A DNA stretch of 64,000 nucleotides from Actinoplanes xinjiangensis (GCF_003148685.1 NZ_QGGR01000039.1:1-64000); one strand, 5' to 3'; numbered from the stretch's first letter, positions 35,308 through 43,696 are shown. The notes: generated by a model not told the origin, from the letters alone. Made by a program: numbers and translations.

Positions 35308-36153
35308 TCACTCTTTTTCGCTGTCTTGTTGGTCTTCTGTCAACGCGGGGAGAGATTCCGGTTCGCCTGCGGGATTAACTGTTGGCGATTCTGGTGCGGG
35401 CAGTTCAGGATCTTTCTTGCGGCCAAGTACGCGATCGTTGATATCTTCCAGCCGCTGGAGGTCCTCAGGAGTTAACTTCCTTGCTTCATCTTTAGCGTCG
35501 CCGTCGCGCGAAAATACCTTGAGGCCGCCTCCGAACTCGCTCCAACGACTTACTGTCGAGCTAATCTCGCGCAGTGCCTTAGCGGCATGATGCTGACCGT
35601 ATGTAGAAACCCACATGCGGCTTTTGTATACCGTCCAGTCCAGAACCGCCTTTGTTGGTTTCATTTCTTTACTATGCGAGTCTTTGTAGTAAATCGTGAT
35701 CTCGAAACGGTCAGGGAGTCCTGCGTCTTTGCGCCTAAGGGTGGAGTCCCAGAAAATCCGCCATTCCTGCCCAGGGGCCATCACTGGCATGATGTCGAAT
35801 AGTTTCACCGTCTCGGACTCTTTTTCATGCTCAGAAGCGGTCCGCACAAGCGGGGGATTCGACTCGACTCGAACATCGTGAGCGGCCGTGGTTCCGAAGT
35901 TCTTGATGGCGAGCTCTAAGATGTGCTGTTCCGCCTGACTCGGCTCCATAAACGCCACCACATATGGTTGAGCTTGTTCTTCGCGAACTTCTCTCGCAAT
36001 TCGAACTTGCCTGAAAGCGGCCACGCTTGCGATAACAGCTATGCAGGCCGTAGTCCACCCGGCAGCAGCTGCCCACGTATCCGGATTAGTTTTACCAATC
36101 CATTCCCAAAAGTCATGACTAGTGCGGGCGATCCAATCCAGAATTTCCGACAT
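35308..36153 (-). CDS. AICE cargo: membrane protein with extracytoplasmic-type domain
   Basis: A 281-residue protein. One membrane helix (about 30-47) is followed by a beta-rich domain (about 60-165; QPYVVAFMEPSQAEQHILELAIKNFGTTAAHDVRVESNPP, then GQEWRIFWDS and RFEITIYYKD) that resembles Ig-like or 'COG-like' NEAr fold repeats, and a charged acidic C-terminus. The gene has lower GC than its surroundings. The ATG overlaps the upstream stop (TGATG), so translation is coupled to the 80-residue protein before it. Proteins of this layout occur in mobile elements with no assigned role. Confidence 0.65.
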   Translation of the reverse strand: MSEILDWIARTSHDFWEWIGKTNPDTWAAAAGWTTACIAVIASVAAFRQVRIAREVREEQAQPYVVAFMEPSQAEQHILELAIKNFGTTAAHDVRVESNPPLVRTASEHEKESETVKLFDIMPVMAPGQEWRIFWDSTLRRKDAGLPDRFEITIYYKDSHSKEMKPTKAVLDWTVYKSRMWVSTYGQHHAAKALREISSTVSRWSEFGGGLKVFSRDGDAKDEARKLTPEDLQRLEDINDRVLGRKKDPELPAPESPTVNPAGEPESLPALTEDQQDSEKE

Positions 36154-36395
36154 CAAAGGACCGAAATTCGGTAAGCTGGGGCAGGGTTTAGGCGGTCGAC
36201 TTGGATACGACCCCGTTGCAGAAGAATTTCTGCGGCTTCTACCACTTTTGTCGCAGGAACTTCCGTGCCGAGAGTTTCGCTTAGCGCTTTCGCTACGATG
36301 CCCGCTGACGTATGAGGGAACTTCGCCGGATCGTTGTCAATCTGGCTCTTCGCCTCGTCAAGGACCATCTGGATGAAGGCTTCAGTCGGTGCCAT
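36153..36395 (-). CDS. AICE cargo: small winged-helix-like protein
   Basis: An 80-residue protein whose sequence (AGIVAKALSETLGTEVPATKVVEAAEILLQRGRIQVDRLNPAPAYRI) fits a winged-helix DNA-binding domain, with a final beta wing. Start taken at ATG 36395; a GTG at 36422 adds nine residues. Its TGA overlaps the next gene's ATG. It may regulate the two-gene unit; this is inferred. Confidence 0.6.
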   Translation of the reverse strand: MAPTEAFIQMVLDEAKSQIDNDPAKFPHTSAGIVAKALSETLGTEVPATKVVEAAEILLQRGRIQVDRLNPAPAYRISVL

Positions 36396-37008
36396 GCGGA
36401 TCAGGGTAGGCGATAGCGTCACACTCTTGTCTGACTAAATCCACTGTCAAGACGCGGTTGACGCGGTGCGAGCTGGTAAGGCGGGGCCGGGGCGGCGACG
36501 CGCGCACGAAGGCGGGCAGGACACTTGCCTGCCCCTTGACCCCTGATCGCTAGGGCCGCAGAGGCTCCGAGCTCAAGGGCGGCCGCGTGCGGCCGTCGCT
36601 TGCGACGCGAAGCGCCCTTGACCTCGGAGGGGCGGCCCGGACACACCGCGCGCCGCCGCCCCGGCACCGACGACCGCAACGCGCTGCGGTTCGGCGCGGC
36701 AGCTCGGCCGCGTCGCCCTGGCCGTGCCGGTCGGATGCCGGGCCAACCTAACCCCACACGATGCAACACCGCTGTCACTGTCGTAGCTGCGGCCCGACTC
36801 CGCTCCTGCACGCGAGCCGACGGGCTGCCTGCGTGTCCCGGGCCAAGCGACAGCGGCGGCACGGGGCACGCGCCCTGGCGGCGGCGTGAGCGGCCCGTTT
36901 CGGGCCGCCTTGAGGACGTACAGCAAGTTTGAACGGCTCCGACCGGCCCGTGTCTCGTTTTAGCGTTCGCTGTAGGGACGCTGAGACGCGGTTCGGTCAG
37001 GGTGGCCG
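36396..37008. other. Unassigned 613-bp stretch in AICE cargo
   Basis: Open frames exist on both strands but all are Arg/Pro/Ala-rich with no domain or good ribosome site, so none is called. Local GC is high again compared with the neighbouring 34.3-36.4 kb segment. It may be remnant DNA at a junction between cargo modules. Confidence 0.4.
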
Positions 37009-37791
37009 TCAATCGGTGAATAGCTCAAGGACTCTGGGCAGCAGTTTGGCGTTGGATGCGATCGTCACGCTCGAATGGATGCTGTGGGGTGATCCGTCGT
37101 GGTCGACAATGAGCGCTCCAGCTTCGCGGGCGATGACGACGCCTGCTGAGGTGTCCCATGGTTTGTTGGCGAGCATGATGACGGCGTCGATGTGGCCGGC
37201 GGCGAGCCAGGCTAGGTCGATGGCTGCTGAGCCGTGCATGCGGATGCGTTGGACGTTGTTGGCGAGTCGTTGGGTGAGGGCGAAACGAGTTCGGTTCTTG
37301 TGTTCGGCGTCATCGCCCACGGCGTAGTCACCAAGGGCGACCACCGCGTCGGCGATCCGGTCGGTGGTGCTGGCGGTGATGGGTTCGCAGTTAGCGTGGG
37401 CGCCGTTGCCTTCTGCTGCTGAGTATCGGGCGCCGAGGAATGGCAGGTCGATGACGCCGAGGACCGAACGGTTCTCCGTGATCAGACCGAGTGAGATTGC
37501 GCAGAGCGGCGACCCGTGGACGAAGTTGACCGTGCCGTCTACTGGGTCAAGAGCCCAGACCAAACCGCCAGTGGCTCCGCTGGTGCCGTTCTCCTCGCCG
37601 AGGAAGCCGATGTCGGGAGTCTGATCTGCCAGAAAGGCGCGGACCTGTTCCTCGATGGCGTAGTCAACCTCGGACGCCATGTCGCGATCGCCCTTGGCTG
37701 TCAGTGCGCCGGGTTGCATGGTGCGCATGACGTTGTGGGCAAGGTCAACGGCTTGGTGCGCGATGGGAAGTAGGTCGGCGTAGTCGGTCAT
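37009..37791 (-). CDS. Inositol monophosphatase family protein
   Basis: A 260-residue Mg-dependent phosphatase. The metal and phosphate motifs are present: GFLGEENG (about 62-69; the E-E), WALDPVDGTVNFVHG (about 79-93) and KPWDTSAGVVIAREAGA (about 210-226). Family members dephosphorylate inositol phosphate, histidinol phosphate, PAP or fructose bisphosphate; substrate is unknown. The ATG overlaps the stop of the XRE regulator gene (ATGA). Its place inside a mobile element, not in a metabolic operon, suggests a specialised role linked to that regulator. Confidence 0.9.
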   Translation of the reverse strand: MTDYADLLPIAHQAVDLAHNVMRTMQPGALTAKGDRDMASEVDYAIEEQVRAFLADQTPDIGFLGEENGTSGATGGLVWALDPVDGTVNFVHGSPLCAISLGLITENRSVLGVIDLPFLGARYSAAEGNGAHANCEPITASTTDRIADAVVALGDYAVGDDAEHKNRTRFALTQRLANNVQRIRMHGSAAIDLAWLAAGHIDAVIMLANKPWDTSAGVVIAREAGALIVDHDGSPHSIHSSVTIASNAKLLPRVLELFTD

Positions 37792-38693
37792 CGGGGCTGG
37801 CCACCGCTCCACAGTTCGTCGAAGGTGCGCTTGAAGACGTGGTAAAGCCCGGCGGCCGGCCATCGCTTCTTGATCACCATGGTGGGGGACTCGACGCCTC
37901 GGGCGTGGGGCAGGTAGTGCTGCGCGATGCAGAGCGAGTCGTTGATCAAGGTGATGTTGGCACGGATGGTCTGGTCGTAGGTGGCCACCTCGATGCGGTC
38001 CCGGATGTCGGCGGGGAGTCGGTCGCGGACTCGGAGGACGCCTTGGAGGTTGAGAGTCGTGAGGGCGCCGAGAGTGCCGGCGGTCATGTCTTCCTCGATC
38101 TCGCGTTGCCGGATCGCGTTGCCGGCGGGGTCGAGGAAGAGCAGGCGGAGGTGGGCGCCGTTCTGCGCGAGATGGGCGAGCTGGCTGTCCGCGTACTGCT
38201 GGCATATCAGGTTGAGGGATAGGCCAACGGCCCGGATGTCGGTGGCGTTGTCGAACAGGTCGTGCGGTGGCATACGGGAGGTGAACTCCGACCGGCTGGG
38301 GTAGACGGCCTCGACGTCGCCGTACCGGGCGGTGAGTTCCTGTTCCGTAGCTTGCTGCTCGGCTGAGCTGGCAGCGAAGGCGACGGGTGCGCTGGTGCGG
38401 TTGCGTTCGCCGAGTAGCAGGGTGATGCGGGCGCGGCTGGGCATACCGAGGCCGGATGCGATGCGGGTGAGCACGTCGATGCTGCTTACCCGGCGGGAGC
38501 CGCTGATGATCTCGCTGACCTGGGCCTGGCTCAATCCGGTGGCGACCCCGAGGTGGCTTTGACTGACCTTGGTTTCACGTTGAACAAGGCGAAAGAGCTG
38601 GGCGATGTCACGGGCCGCCAGGGCGTCGAGCACGGGGTCGGTGTCCCAGAGCGGCGCCGGAACAGTGAAGGTTGCGGTGTTTCGGCTGCTCAC
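37788..38693 (-). CDS. XRE helix-turn-helix regulator with DUF5919-like domain
   Basis: A 301-residue protein. The N-terminal HTH (about 40-85; TKVSQSHLGVATGLSQAQVSEIISGSRRVSSIDVLTRIASGLGMP) is typical of XRE regulators. The C-terminal part (about 150-295; DIRAVGLSLNLICQQYADSQLAHLAQNGAHLRLLFLDPAG...PTMVIKKR) resembles the DUF5919 module found behind HTH domains in actinobacterial regulators, with a phospholipase-D-like pattern of H/D-rich strands but no HKD motif visible. It is translationally coupled to the downstream phosphatase and divergent from the small-gene operon at 38832. Confidence 0.85.
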   Translation of the reverse strand: MSSRNTATFTVPAPLWDTDPVLDALAARDIAQLFRLVQRETKVSQSHLGVATGLSQAQVSEIISGSRRVSSIDVLTRIASGLGMPSRARITLLLGERNRTSAPVAFAASSAEQQATEQELTARYGDVEAVYPSRSEFTSRMPPHDLFDNATDIRAVGLSLNLICQQYADSQLAHLAQNGAHLRLLFLDPAGNAIRQREIEEDMTAGTLGALTTLNLQGVLRVRDRLPADIRDRIEVATYDQTIRANITLINDSLCIAQHYLPHARGVESPTMVIKKRWPAAGLYHVFKRTFDELWSGGQPR

Positions 38694-38831
38694 GTGCCCT
38701 CCCGGGCGGCTCGATCCGCGCTGCGGATATCAACCACACATCTCGATATCCGGTCACCGGATAGAAGTTACTCCTTGATGGACTATCGCGGGTGATGGGT
38801 TGAAAACCGACAGGCGGCCACGATCGAAGTC

Positions 38832-38987
38832 ATGGCGAATTCCTCGGGGGTGTGCCGGTCCTGTGAAGGGCGTGGCTGGCGGTTGGCGTCAAAGCGTCGG
38901 GTGATCCGCGCTGACGAGACCGTCATGCGGATGGTTCGTCGGGCATGTCCTGACTGTTCACCGATCCGCCCGACCCGGAAGTCGTGA
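38832..38987 (+). CDS. Small zinc-ribbon protein
   Basis: A 51-residue protein with paired Cys motifs CRSCEGRGW (C-x2-C-x-G-x-G) and CPDC, as in a DnaJ-type zinc finger half. It starts at an ATG at 38832. Its TGA overlaps the GTG of the next gene (GTGA). It is the first of four overlapping small genes that run up to the GntR regulator. Confidence 0.65.
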   Translation: MANSSGVCRSCEGRGWRLASKRRVIRADETVMRMVRRACPDCSPIRPTRKS

Positions 38988-39355
38988 CTGTGCTGGCCGC
39001 TGTCACAGGAATCGCCGATCTGTTGCTCTGGCCCGACCTCCGCTCGCGCCTACCAGGCGATCCCTGCTGGCCGATGGCGCTTCGGCTTGCCTGCCAGGGC
39101 TCCCAACGACCGGATGGGGCCGTGATGCACCGGAAAGCCAGACGGAATCTGTTTCGCCGCGCTCGTTGTACGTGCGGGCTGCCGTGGCCGTGCCTGGAAT
39201 TGCGGCTGGAGAAGATCCGCTCCCAGCCACGACCGGCATTGCCGGACTGGACCGCCCCGACGGAAATGTTTCCCCAGGTTGGGCGGGCCGGGCGGCTCAC
39301 TCCCGCGCAGGAGTACCGCGCCGGCGGCCGCGCCCCAAGGCGGCGACCGGCATGA
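38984..39355 (+). CDS. Small AICE protein with C-x-C-G-LPWPC motif
   Basis: A 123-residue basic protein. Near residue 62 it has RCTCGLPWPCLELRLEKIR, a Cys-rich motif shared in pattern with the next gene (CSACTLPWPCAPAR). It overlaps both neighbours by 4 bases (GTGA and ATGA), which strongly supports translation. Function unknown. Confidence 0.6.
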   Translation: MTVLAAVTGIADLLLWPDLRSRLPGDPCWPMALRLACQGSQRPDGAVMHRKARRNLFRRARCTCGLPWPCLELRLEKIRSQPRPALPDWTAPTEMFPQVGRAGRLTPAQEYRAGGRAPRRRPA

Positions 39356-39591
39356 CGGCCGACGTAAGTACCGGCGCAGAGCATCAGCCGGATCCGGCGA
39401 CGTACGCATGTAGCGCCTGCACGCTGCCGTGGCCGTGCGCACCGGCGCGGGACTACCTGATCGCCAGTACACCCGACGAGGTCCAGCTTGCGATGCGGAT
39501 GTGGGACGAGTTGGAGCGGGCCGCTCGCGCGCTTGCCGACCGGCATCCGGCGGACCTGTTCGATCGGTTCCTGCGGTGGACGATGCGGTGA
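39352..39591 (+). CDS. Small AICE protein with C-x2-C-LPWPC motif
   Basis: A 79-residue protein. The motif YACSACTLPWPCAPARDYL (about 19-37) suggests a metal site or Fe-S ligand; the remainder is helical (QLAMRMWDELERAARALADRHPADLFDRFLRW). The ATG at 39352 overlaps the previous stop, and its TGA overlaps the next GTG. Function unknown. Confidence 0.62.
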   Translation: MTADVSTGAEHQPDPATYACSACTLPWPCAPARDYLIASTPDEVQLAMRMWDELERAARALADRHPADLFDRFLRWTMR

Positions 39592-39902
39592 GCGACGACG
39601 AGTGGCCCGGAGCCGAGGACCTGCGGCAGCAAATGCGAGCACAGCTTGCTCTGGAGGCCCGGTTTCCCGGGTGGCAGGTATTGCACGCGATGAACGACAG
39701 GTGGGTCCGGTACGTGCGCATCCCGGAAGGGTCGTTCTACGCGGTGCACGACCGGCTGGGTGAACTACCGCTATGCGCACCAGATTTGGAAAAGCTCGCG
39801 GCCCGCGTTGAGCAGCGGCAGGACGAGCTGCGGAAGATCGCGCGTTGGGTGACCCGGTCGGACCTGACGACCATCATCGCGATGATCCGCCGTCTGCCAT
39901 GA
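39588..39902 (+). CDS. Small AICE protein, unknown
   Basis: A 104-residue acidic protein (MSDDEWPGAEDLRQQMRAQLALEARFPGW...) ending in a helix SDLTTIIAMIRRLP. It overlaps the preceding gene by GTGA, so it belongs to the same unit. No Cys motif and no recognised domain. Confidence 0.62.
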   Translation: MSDDEWPGAEDLRQQMRAQLALEARFPGWQVLHAMNDRWVRYVRIPEGSFYAVHDRLGELPLCAPDLEKLAARVEQRQDELRKIARWVTRSDLTTIIAMIRRLP

Positions 39903-40015
39903 CTCGTCTCACTTAGGTATGCCGGTTGCGTCTGCGCAGCCTGGGCAAAGTCCCTGGCAGGCAGTTGTGGCAGACGGGCAAGGTTCCCTGAGCCCACGTC
40001 TTGCTTTACTGTGTT

Positions 40016-40034
40016 GACAAGTTGAGTTGTTGTC
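40016..40034. promoter_or_regulatory. GntR operator candidate, upstream site
   Basis: GACAAGTTGAGTTGTTGTC has inverted arms GACAA/TTGTC around GTTGAGTTG and lies 24-42 bp before the GntR start. Its inner ACAAGTNNAGTTGT is repeated exactly at 40846-40859. Autoregulation by the GntR protein is inferred. Confidence 0.6.
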
Positions 40035-40057
40035 TCATTGAGCGGGCGGAGAGCCGG

Positions 40058-40786
40058 ATGGCCATCAACGTGCCACCGCCGAAGTATGCGGTCGTCGTGA
40101 ACGCTGTACAGCAGCGCATCGAGGACGGGACGTATGCACCTGGCACGACCATCCCCAGCGAGACGCAACTGATGGCCGAGTTCGACACCTCGCGCCCTAC
40201 GGTGGTGCGGGCACTCGGCATCCTCCAGCAAGACGGCTGGATCGAGTCGCAGCAGGGCAAAGGCCGGTTCGTGAAAGGCCGGCCCTCCCCTGCCGCTCAG
40301 CAATCCGCCGACCGGATGCTCGAACTCCTCGACCAGGGCGAGGAAGCGGATGTGACCCTGCTACGAGTCGGCGCGATCATGACGCCGAACCGGGCGGCCG
40401 TAGCTCTGGAACTGGAGTCGGATACCCCGATCATCCTGCGACGGCGTCTCGTCGAGTCCGAGGTCGGCCCCGTTGAGCTGAGTTCGCTCTACGTCCCCGT
40501 GGAACTGGCGGCCGGCACCGACATCGGCCGTAAGGCACCTCTGCCCGACGGCGTCCTGCAGCATCTCAAGGCGCGCAAGGGCATCGATTTCGACCACGCC
40601 ACGGAACGCATCTCAGCGCGGCTTCCCACCGCGGAGGAAGCGGAACTCCTGCGGATCGAAGACCGAGACGCGGTACTAACGGTGCTGGTCACGGTGTTCG
40701 ACCGGAGTGGCGACCCCCGGTTCGCGGTCGACGTCGTGATCCCGGCTGTCCGGCATGAGATCGAGGGCTCGTTCCCCATTCGCTGA
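40058..40786 (+). CDS. GntR family regulator of the element (KorSA-like)
   Basis: A 242-residue GntR/HutC protein. The N-terminal winged helix (KYAVVVNAVQQRIEDGTYAPGTTIPSETQLMAEFDTSRPTVVRALGILQQDGWIESQQGKGRFV, about 9-72) is followed by a UTRA ligand domain (about 95-240; ILRRRLVESEVGPVELSSLYVP, VLTVLVTVFDRSG). In pSAM2 the homologous KorSA represses transfer and activation genes. The ATG at 40058 has GGAG upstream. Two matching operator candidates flank the gene. Confidence 0.9.
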   Translation: MAINVPPPKYAVVVNAVQQRIEDGTYAPGTTIPSETQLMAEFDTSRPTVVRALGILQQDGWIESQQGKGRFVKGRPSPAAQQSADRMLELLDQGEEADVTLLRVGAIMTPNRAAVALELESDTPIILRRRLVESEVGPVELSSLYVPVELAAGTDIGRKAPLPDGVLQHLKARKGIDFDHATERISARLPTAEEAELLRIEDRDAVLTVLVTVFDRSGDPRFAVDVVIPAVRHEIEGSFPIR

Positions 40787-40845
40787 TCTTTTTCCATCGA
40801 CAACCTTGCCGATAGAGGATCGCGAGCTACAATCGTCCATACATA

Positions 40846-40867
40846 ACAAGTCAAGTTGTCGACTTGA
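40846..40867. promoter_or_regulatory. GntR operator candidate, downstream site
   Basis: ACAAGTCAAGTTGTCGACTTGA combines the ACAAGTNNAGTTGT core of 40017-40030 with an overlapping TCAAGT-N5-ACTTGA repeat. It lies 19-40 bp before the transfer operon's first gene. GntR would block this promoter as well as its own. Confidence 0.65.
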
Positions 40868-40886
40868 TAGCCAGACGGAGGATTAA

Positions 40887-41318
40887 GTGGTTCCCAACTC
40901 GATCAAGGTTCCGGTGCCGTGGGACTACGTAGCACCGCACGGCGTGCTCTGCCTCGGGGTGGAGCCGGCCACCGACTTCGACAAGCGCGGCCAGGGCGAC
41001 GACCAGCTCCGCGACAAGGAGACCGGCGAACGGGTCTGGCTTGTCCGGGTCCTCGACCTGGATCCGGAGGCCGGGAAGTTCGGGGCGTCGAAGGAGTTCA
41101 AGGTCAAGGTCACTGCGGCGCAGCAGCCGGTTCCGCCCGCGTCGGCGGTGCCGGGCTATCCGCCGATGGTCGAGTTCACCGACGTGATGCTCACGCCGTA
41201 TGTGGACTCGCAGCGCTGCAAGGGCGGCGCCAGCAAGTGTCGGTCGCGGCTGGCCTGGTCGATCAAGGCCAGCGCCATGACCGCGCCGCAGCAGGCCAGC
41301 CGTGCGACGGCCGCCTGA
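40887..41318 (+). CDS. AICE-conserved protein, unknown
   Basis: A 143-residue protein, MVPNSIKVPVPWDYVAPHG..., with a compact beta-rich core and FTDVMLTPYVDSQRCKGGASKCRSRLAWSIKA. It opens the transfer/replication operon directly behind the second GntR operator, with a strong GGAGGATTAA site before its GTG. Proteins of this type accompany actinomycete AICE backbones; no activity is known to me. Confidence 0.75.
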   Translation: MVPNSIKVPVPWDYVAPHGVLCLGVEPATDFDKRGQGDDQLRDKETGERVWLVRVLDLDPEAGKFGASKEFKVKVTAAQQPVPPASAVPGYPPMVEFTDVMLTPYVDSQRCKGGASKCRSRLAWSIKASAMTAPQQASRATAA

Positions 41319-41415
41319 CCAGAAAGTCGCGTCCGGGAGCGGGGCCAACAACCGCCAAGAAGTCATCCCCGGTCCCGGGCGCTCAACCACCCACCTGCAA
41401 AAGGAGACGGCTGTA

Positions 41416-41745
41416 ATGGCCAAGGTAGTCGACGCTGCCCGCGTCACCACACCGAGCAACACCGTATGGCGTACCTGCATCGGCTGCACCCAGCCCAAAC
41501 CCCTCACCGCGGACATCGACCGCTGCGACGACTGCGAAGACGCGGCTGATCAGGAAGCCCTTGAGGAGGGCCTTCGGGAGCACGCGCTCACCGGCTGGGA
41601 GCACGTCAACCGGTACGCCGGGGCGATCGGCCGGATCGAGGCGTGGGCGCTGCTGATCCCGAACGTCACCGACGCCGAACGCATCGCCAGCATCCGCGAC
41701 GTGCTCGCCGCCCTCAACGAGGGTGCCGACAAGGCGGTGAGCTGA
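41416..41745 (+). CDS. Small zinc-ribbon AICE protein
   Basis: A 109-residue protein with two C-x2-C pairs (CIGC and CDDC, about 22-45) forming a likely zinc ribbon, then helices (WEHVNRYAGAIGRIEAWALL). The AAAGGAGA site before ATG 41416 is strong. It ends 2 bp before the FtsK-like gene, so it is part of the transfer operon. It may support DNA processing. Confidence 0.75.
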   Translation: MAKVVDAARVTTPSNTVWRTCIGCTQPKPLTADIDRCDDCEDAADQEALEEGLREHALTGWEHVNRYAGAIGRIEAWALLIPNVTDAERIASIRDVLAALNEGADKAVS

Positions 41746-41747
41746 CC

Positions 41748-43178
41748 ATGCCGCTGATTAACATCATCCGCGGTGAGACCATCCCGGTCGCGCCGCTCAA
41801 CGTCCGCACACCAGTCTTCCGGCTACCGATCTGGGCGGTCGTCGTCTGGGAGACCGTCAAGGCCCTGGCCTGGCTGGTCGCCACCTACGTCCGCCACTGG
41901 TACGTCACCCTCCCAGCGACCGGCTTGACCTGGCTCTATCTCGCCCACGGCTGGCAGGCCCTCGCCGCACTCGTCTGCGGTGTCACGGTCGTGGCGACGG
42001 GCTGGGCGTTCGGGCATCGGCCGTCGTGGCTGCGGTTCGGCTGGTGGCCGATCCTCGCCCGTATCCGCAGGCTGGTGTACCAGCGGCGGTGGATGGCCGC
42101 GATGGTCACCGCGAAGCTGTCGGTCTCCTACGACAAACGCACGATCATCCCGGAGATCCGCCGGGTCCGCTGCCGCACGGGCTGCGATGAGGTCACCGTG
42201 CGGATGGTCACGGGGCAGATCCCCGACGACTTCGCCAAAGCCTCCGAACGACTGGCCCACACGTTCGGGGTGCGGCAGGTCAAGGCCATACCCGGCCCGA
42301 CCTACGCCACCGTGGTTCTGGTCCTCATGCGCGGGGACTCTCTGCACGAGACGGTGGAGCCGCTGCCGGTGCCCGCCCGGCCGGACTTCACTGCGCTGCC
42401 GATCGGTGTCCAGGAAGACGGCGAGGAATACCGGCTGCGGCTGTTCGGCACCCAGGTCCTCATCGTCGGCGCCACCGGTTCGGGCAAGGGGTCGGTGATC
42501 TGGTCGGTCGTCCGCGCGTTGGCCGGCGGCGTGGCTGATGGGCTGGTCGAGCTGTGGGGCCTCGATCCCAAGGGCGGCATGGAGCTGGGGATCGGGCGGC
42601 CGTTGTTCGCCCGGTTCGCGTCGCGGGATTTCGCCGAGATGGCCGCCATGATCGAACAGGCAGCCAGCACGGCGCAGGAACGGGCCGCCCGCCTGGCGGG
42701 CCAGACGCGACAGCACATCCCGACGCCGGATGAGCCGCTGATCGTCCTGGTCATCGATGAGTTGGCGAACCTGACCGCCTACCTCACCGAGCGACAGCTC
42801 AAGGACCGCATCAAGGCCGCGCTCGGCATCGTCCTGACCCAGGGCCGCGCCGTGGGCGTGCACGTGGTCGCCGCCATTCAGGACCCCCGCAAGGAGGTGC
42901 TGCCCGCGCGTGGGCTGTTCCCGACCCGGATCGGGCTGCGGCTGTCAGAGCCCGCGGAGGTCGACATGGTCCTCGGCGACGGCATGCGCGACCGCGGAGC
43001 GCTGTGCGACCGCATCCCCCAAACCCAACCCGGCATCGGCTACGTCGTCCTCGAAGGTGACCCGACACCGATGCGAGTCCGGCTGACCTACTGCGACGAC
43101 ACCACGATCCGCGACATGGCCCACGACCACGGACGACTCCGGCTCGTCAACGGCAAAGCCACGGGAGGTGCGGCATGA
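41748..43178 (+). CDS. FtsK/SpoIIIE-type DNA translocase (TraSA/TraB-like)
   Basis: A 476-residue protein. Two membrane helices (about 57-95) precede a RecA-like motor with Walker A GATGSGKGS (about 241-249) and Walker B IVLVIDELANL (about 328-338). Such Tra proteins pump double-stranded DNA between mycelia during conjugation and need no relaxase. The motor lacks a clear gamma domain in the C-terminus, which ends ...LRLVNGKATGGAA. It overlaps the DUF2637 gene (ATGA). Confidence 0.92.
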   Translation: MPLINIIRGETIPVAPLNVRTPVFRLPIWAVVVWETVKALAWLVATYVRHWYVTLPATGLTWLYLAHGWQALAALVCGVTVVATGWAFGHRPSWLRFGWWPILARIRRLVYQRRWMAAMVTAKLSVSYDKRTIIPEIRRVRCRTGCDEVTVRMVTGQIPDDFAKASERLAHTFGVRQVKAIPGPTYATVVLVLMRGDSLHETVEPLPVPARPDFTALPIGVQEDGEEYRLRLFGTQVLIVGATGSGKGSVIWSVVRALAGGVADGLVELWGLDPKGGMELGIGRPLFARFASRDFAEMAAMIEQAASTAQERAARLAGQTRQHIPTPDEPLIVLVIDELANLTAYLTERQLKDRIKAALGIVLTQGRAVGVHVVAAIQDPRKEVLPARGLFPTRIGLRLSEPAEVDMVLGDGMRDRGALCDRIPQTQPGIGYVVLEGDPTPMRVRLTYCDDTTIRDMAHDHGRLRLVNGKATGGAA

Positions 43179-43696
43179 AACTCAACGCCGACCGTGTCGA
43201 GGGCCTGACCCTGACCGCGATCCTCACCACCGTCGCCCTGGCCGCCGGGTGGGCGTCCTTCTCCCACGTCCACGACTGGACCATGCGCCACGCCCCGACG
43301 GGCACGCCGGACGCATTCGGCTGGGTCAACGCGGTCATCTCCGAACTCGTCCCCGTCGCGGCGCTGCTGACGATCAAACGGCGGCGCCGGGCCGGGGCGC
43401 CGATCGGCTACCCGCTGTTCCTACTCATCGCCGCCGGCACCCTGTCGCTGTCTGCGCAGCTCGCCGTGGCCCGGCCGAGTCCGTCGGGGTGGCTGCTGTC
43501 GGCGGTGCCAGCGCTGGCGTTCATGGCCCTGGTCAAACTCGTCTTCACCAGCCCTACGGCGGCTCCTGAACCCGCCGCCGCTCCGGCTCCGGCGCCGCAG
43601 CCCGTGCCTCCTGCGGCCGCGGTGGTGCCGACCGTTCCCGTCCGGCCGATCACCCGCCCCCACGGAGTGCCGGTCATCGGGCAGGTGACCCGATGA
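43175..43696 (+). CDS. DUF2637 membrane spread protein (Spd-like)
   Basis: A 173-residue protein with four membrane helices (about 10-32, 45-65, 78-96, 105-125) and a Pro/Ala-rich C-terminal tail. DUF2637 proteins are regularly encoded next to the FtsK-like Tra in AICEs and conjugative plasmids and are thought to help plasmid spread along the mycelium. It overlaps both neighbours by 4 bases. Confidence 0.85.
   Translation: MKLNADRVEGLTLTAILTTVALAAGWASFSHVHDWTMRHAPTGTPDAFGWVNAVISELVPVAALLTIKRRRRAGAPIGYPLFLLIAAGTLSLSAQLAVARPSPSGWLLSAVPALAFMALVKLVFTSPTAAPEPAAAPAPAPQPVPPAAAVVPTVPVRPITRPHGVPVIGQVTR

Noticed and set aside
36600..36932. 110-codon plus-strand gene in the AICE gap
   Set aside because: It is Arg/Pro-rich with no domain, no ribosome site and a competing frame on the other strand.
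38567..38584. Second parS-like site (GTTTCACGTTGAAC) in the XRE gene
   Set aside because: It has an extra T breaking the symmetry of the core, so ParB would not be expected to bind well.
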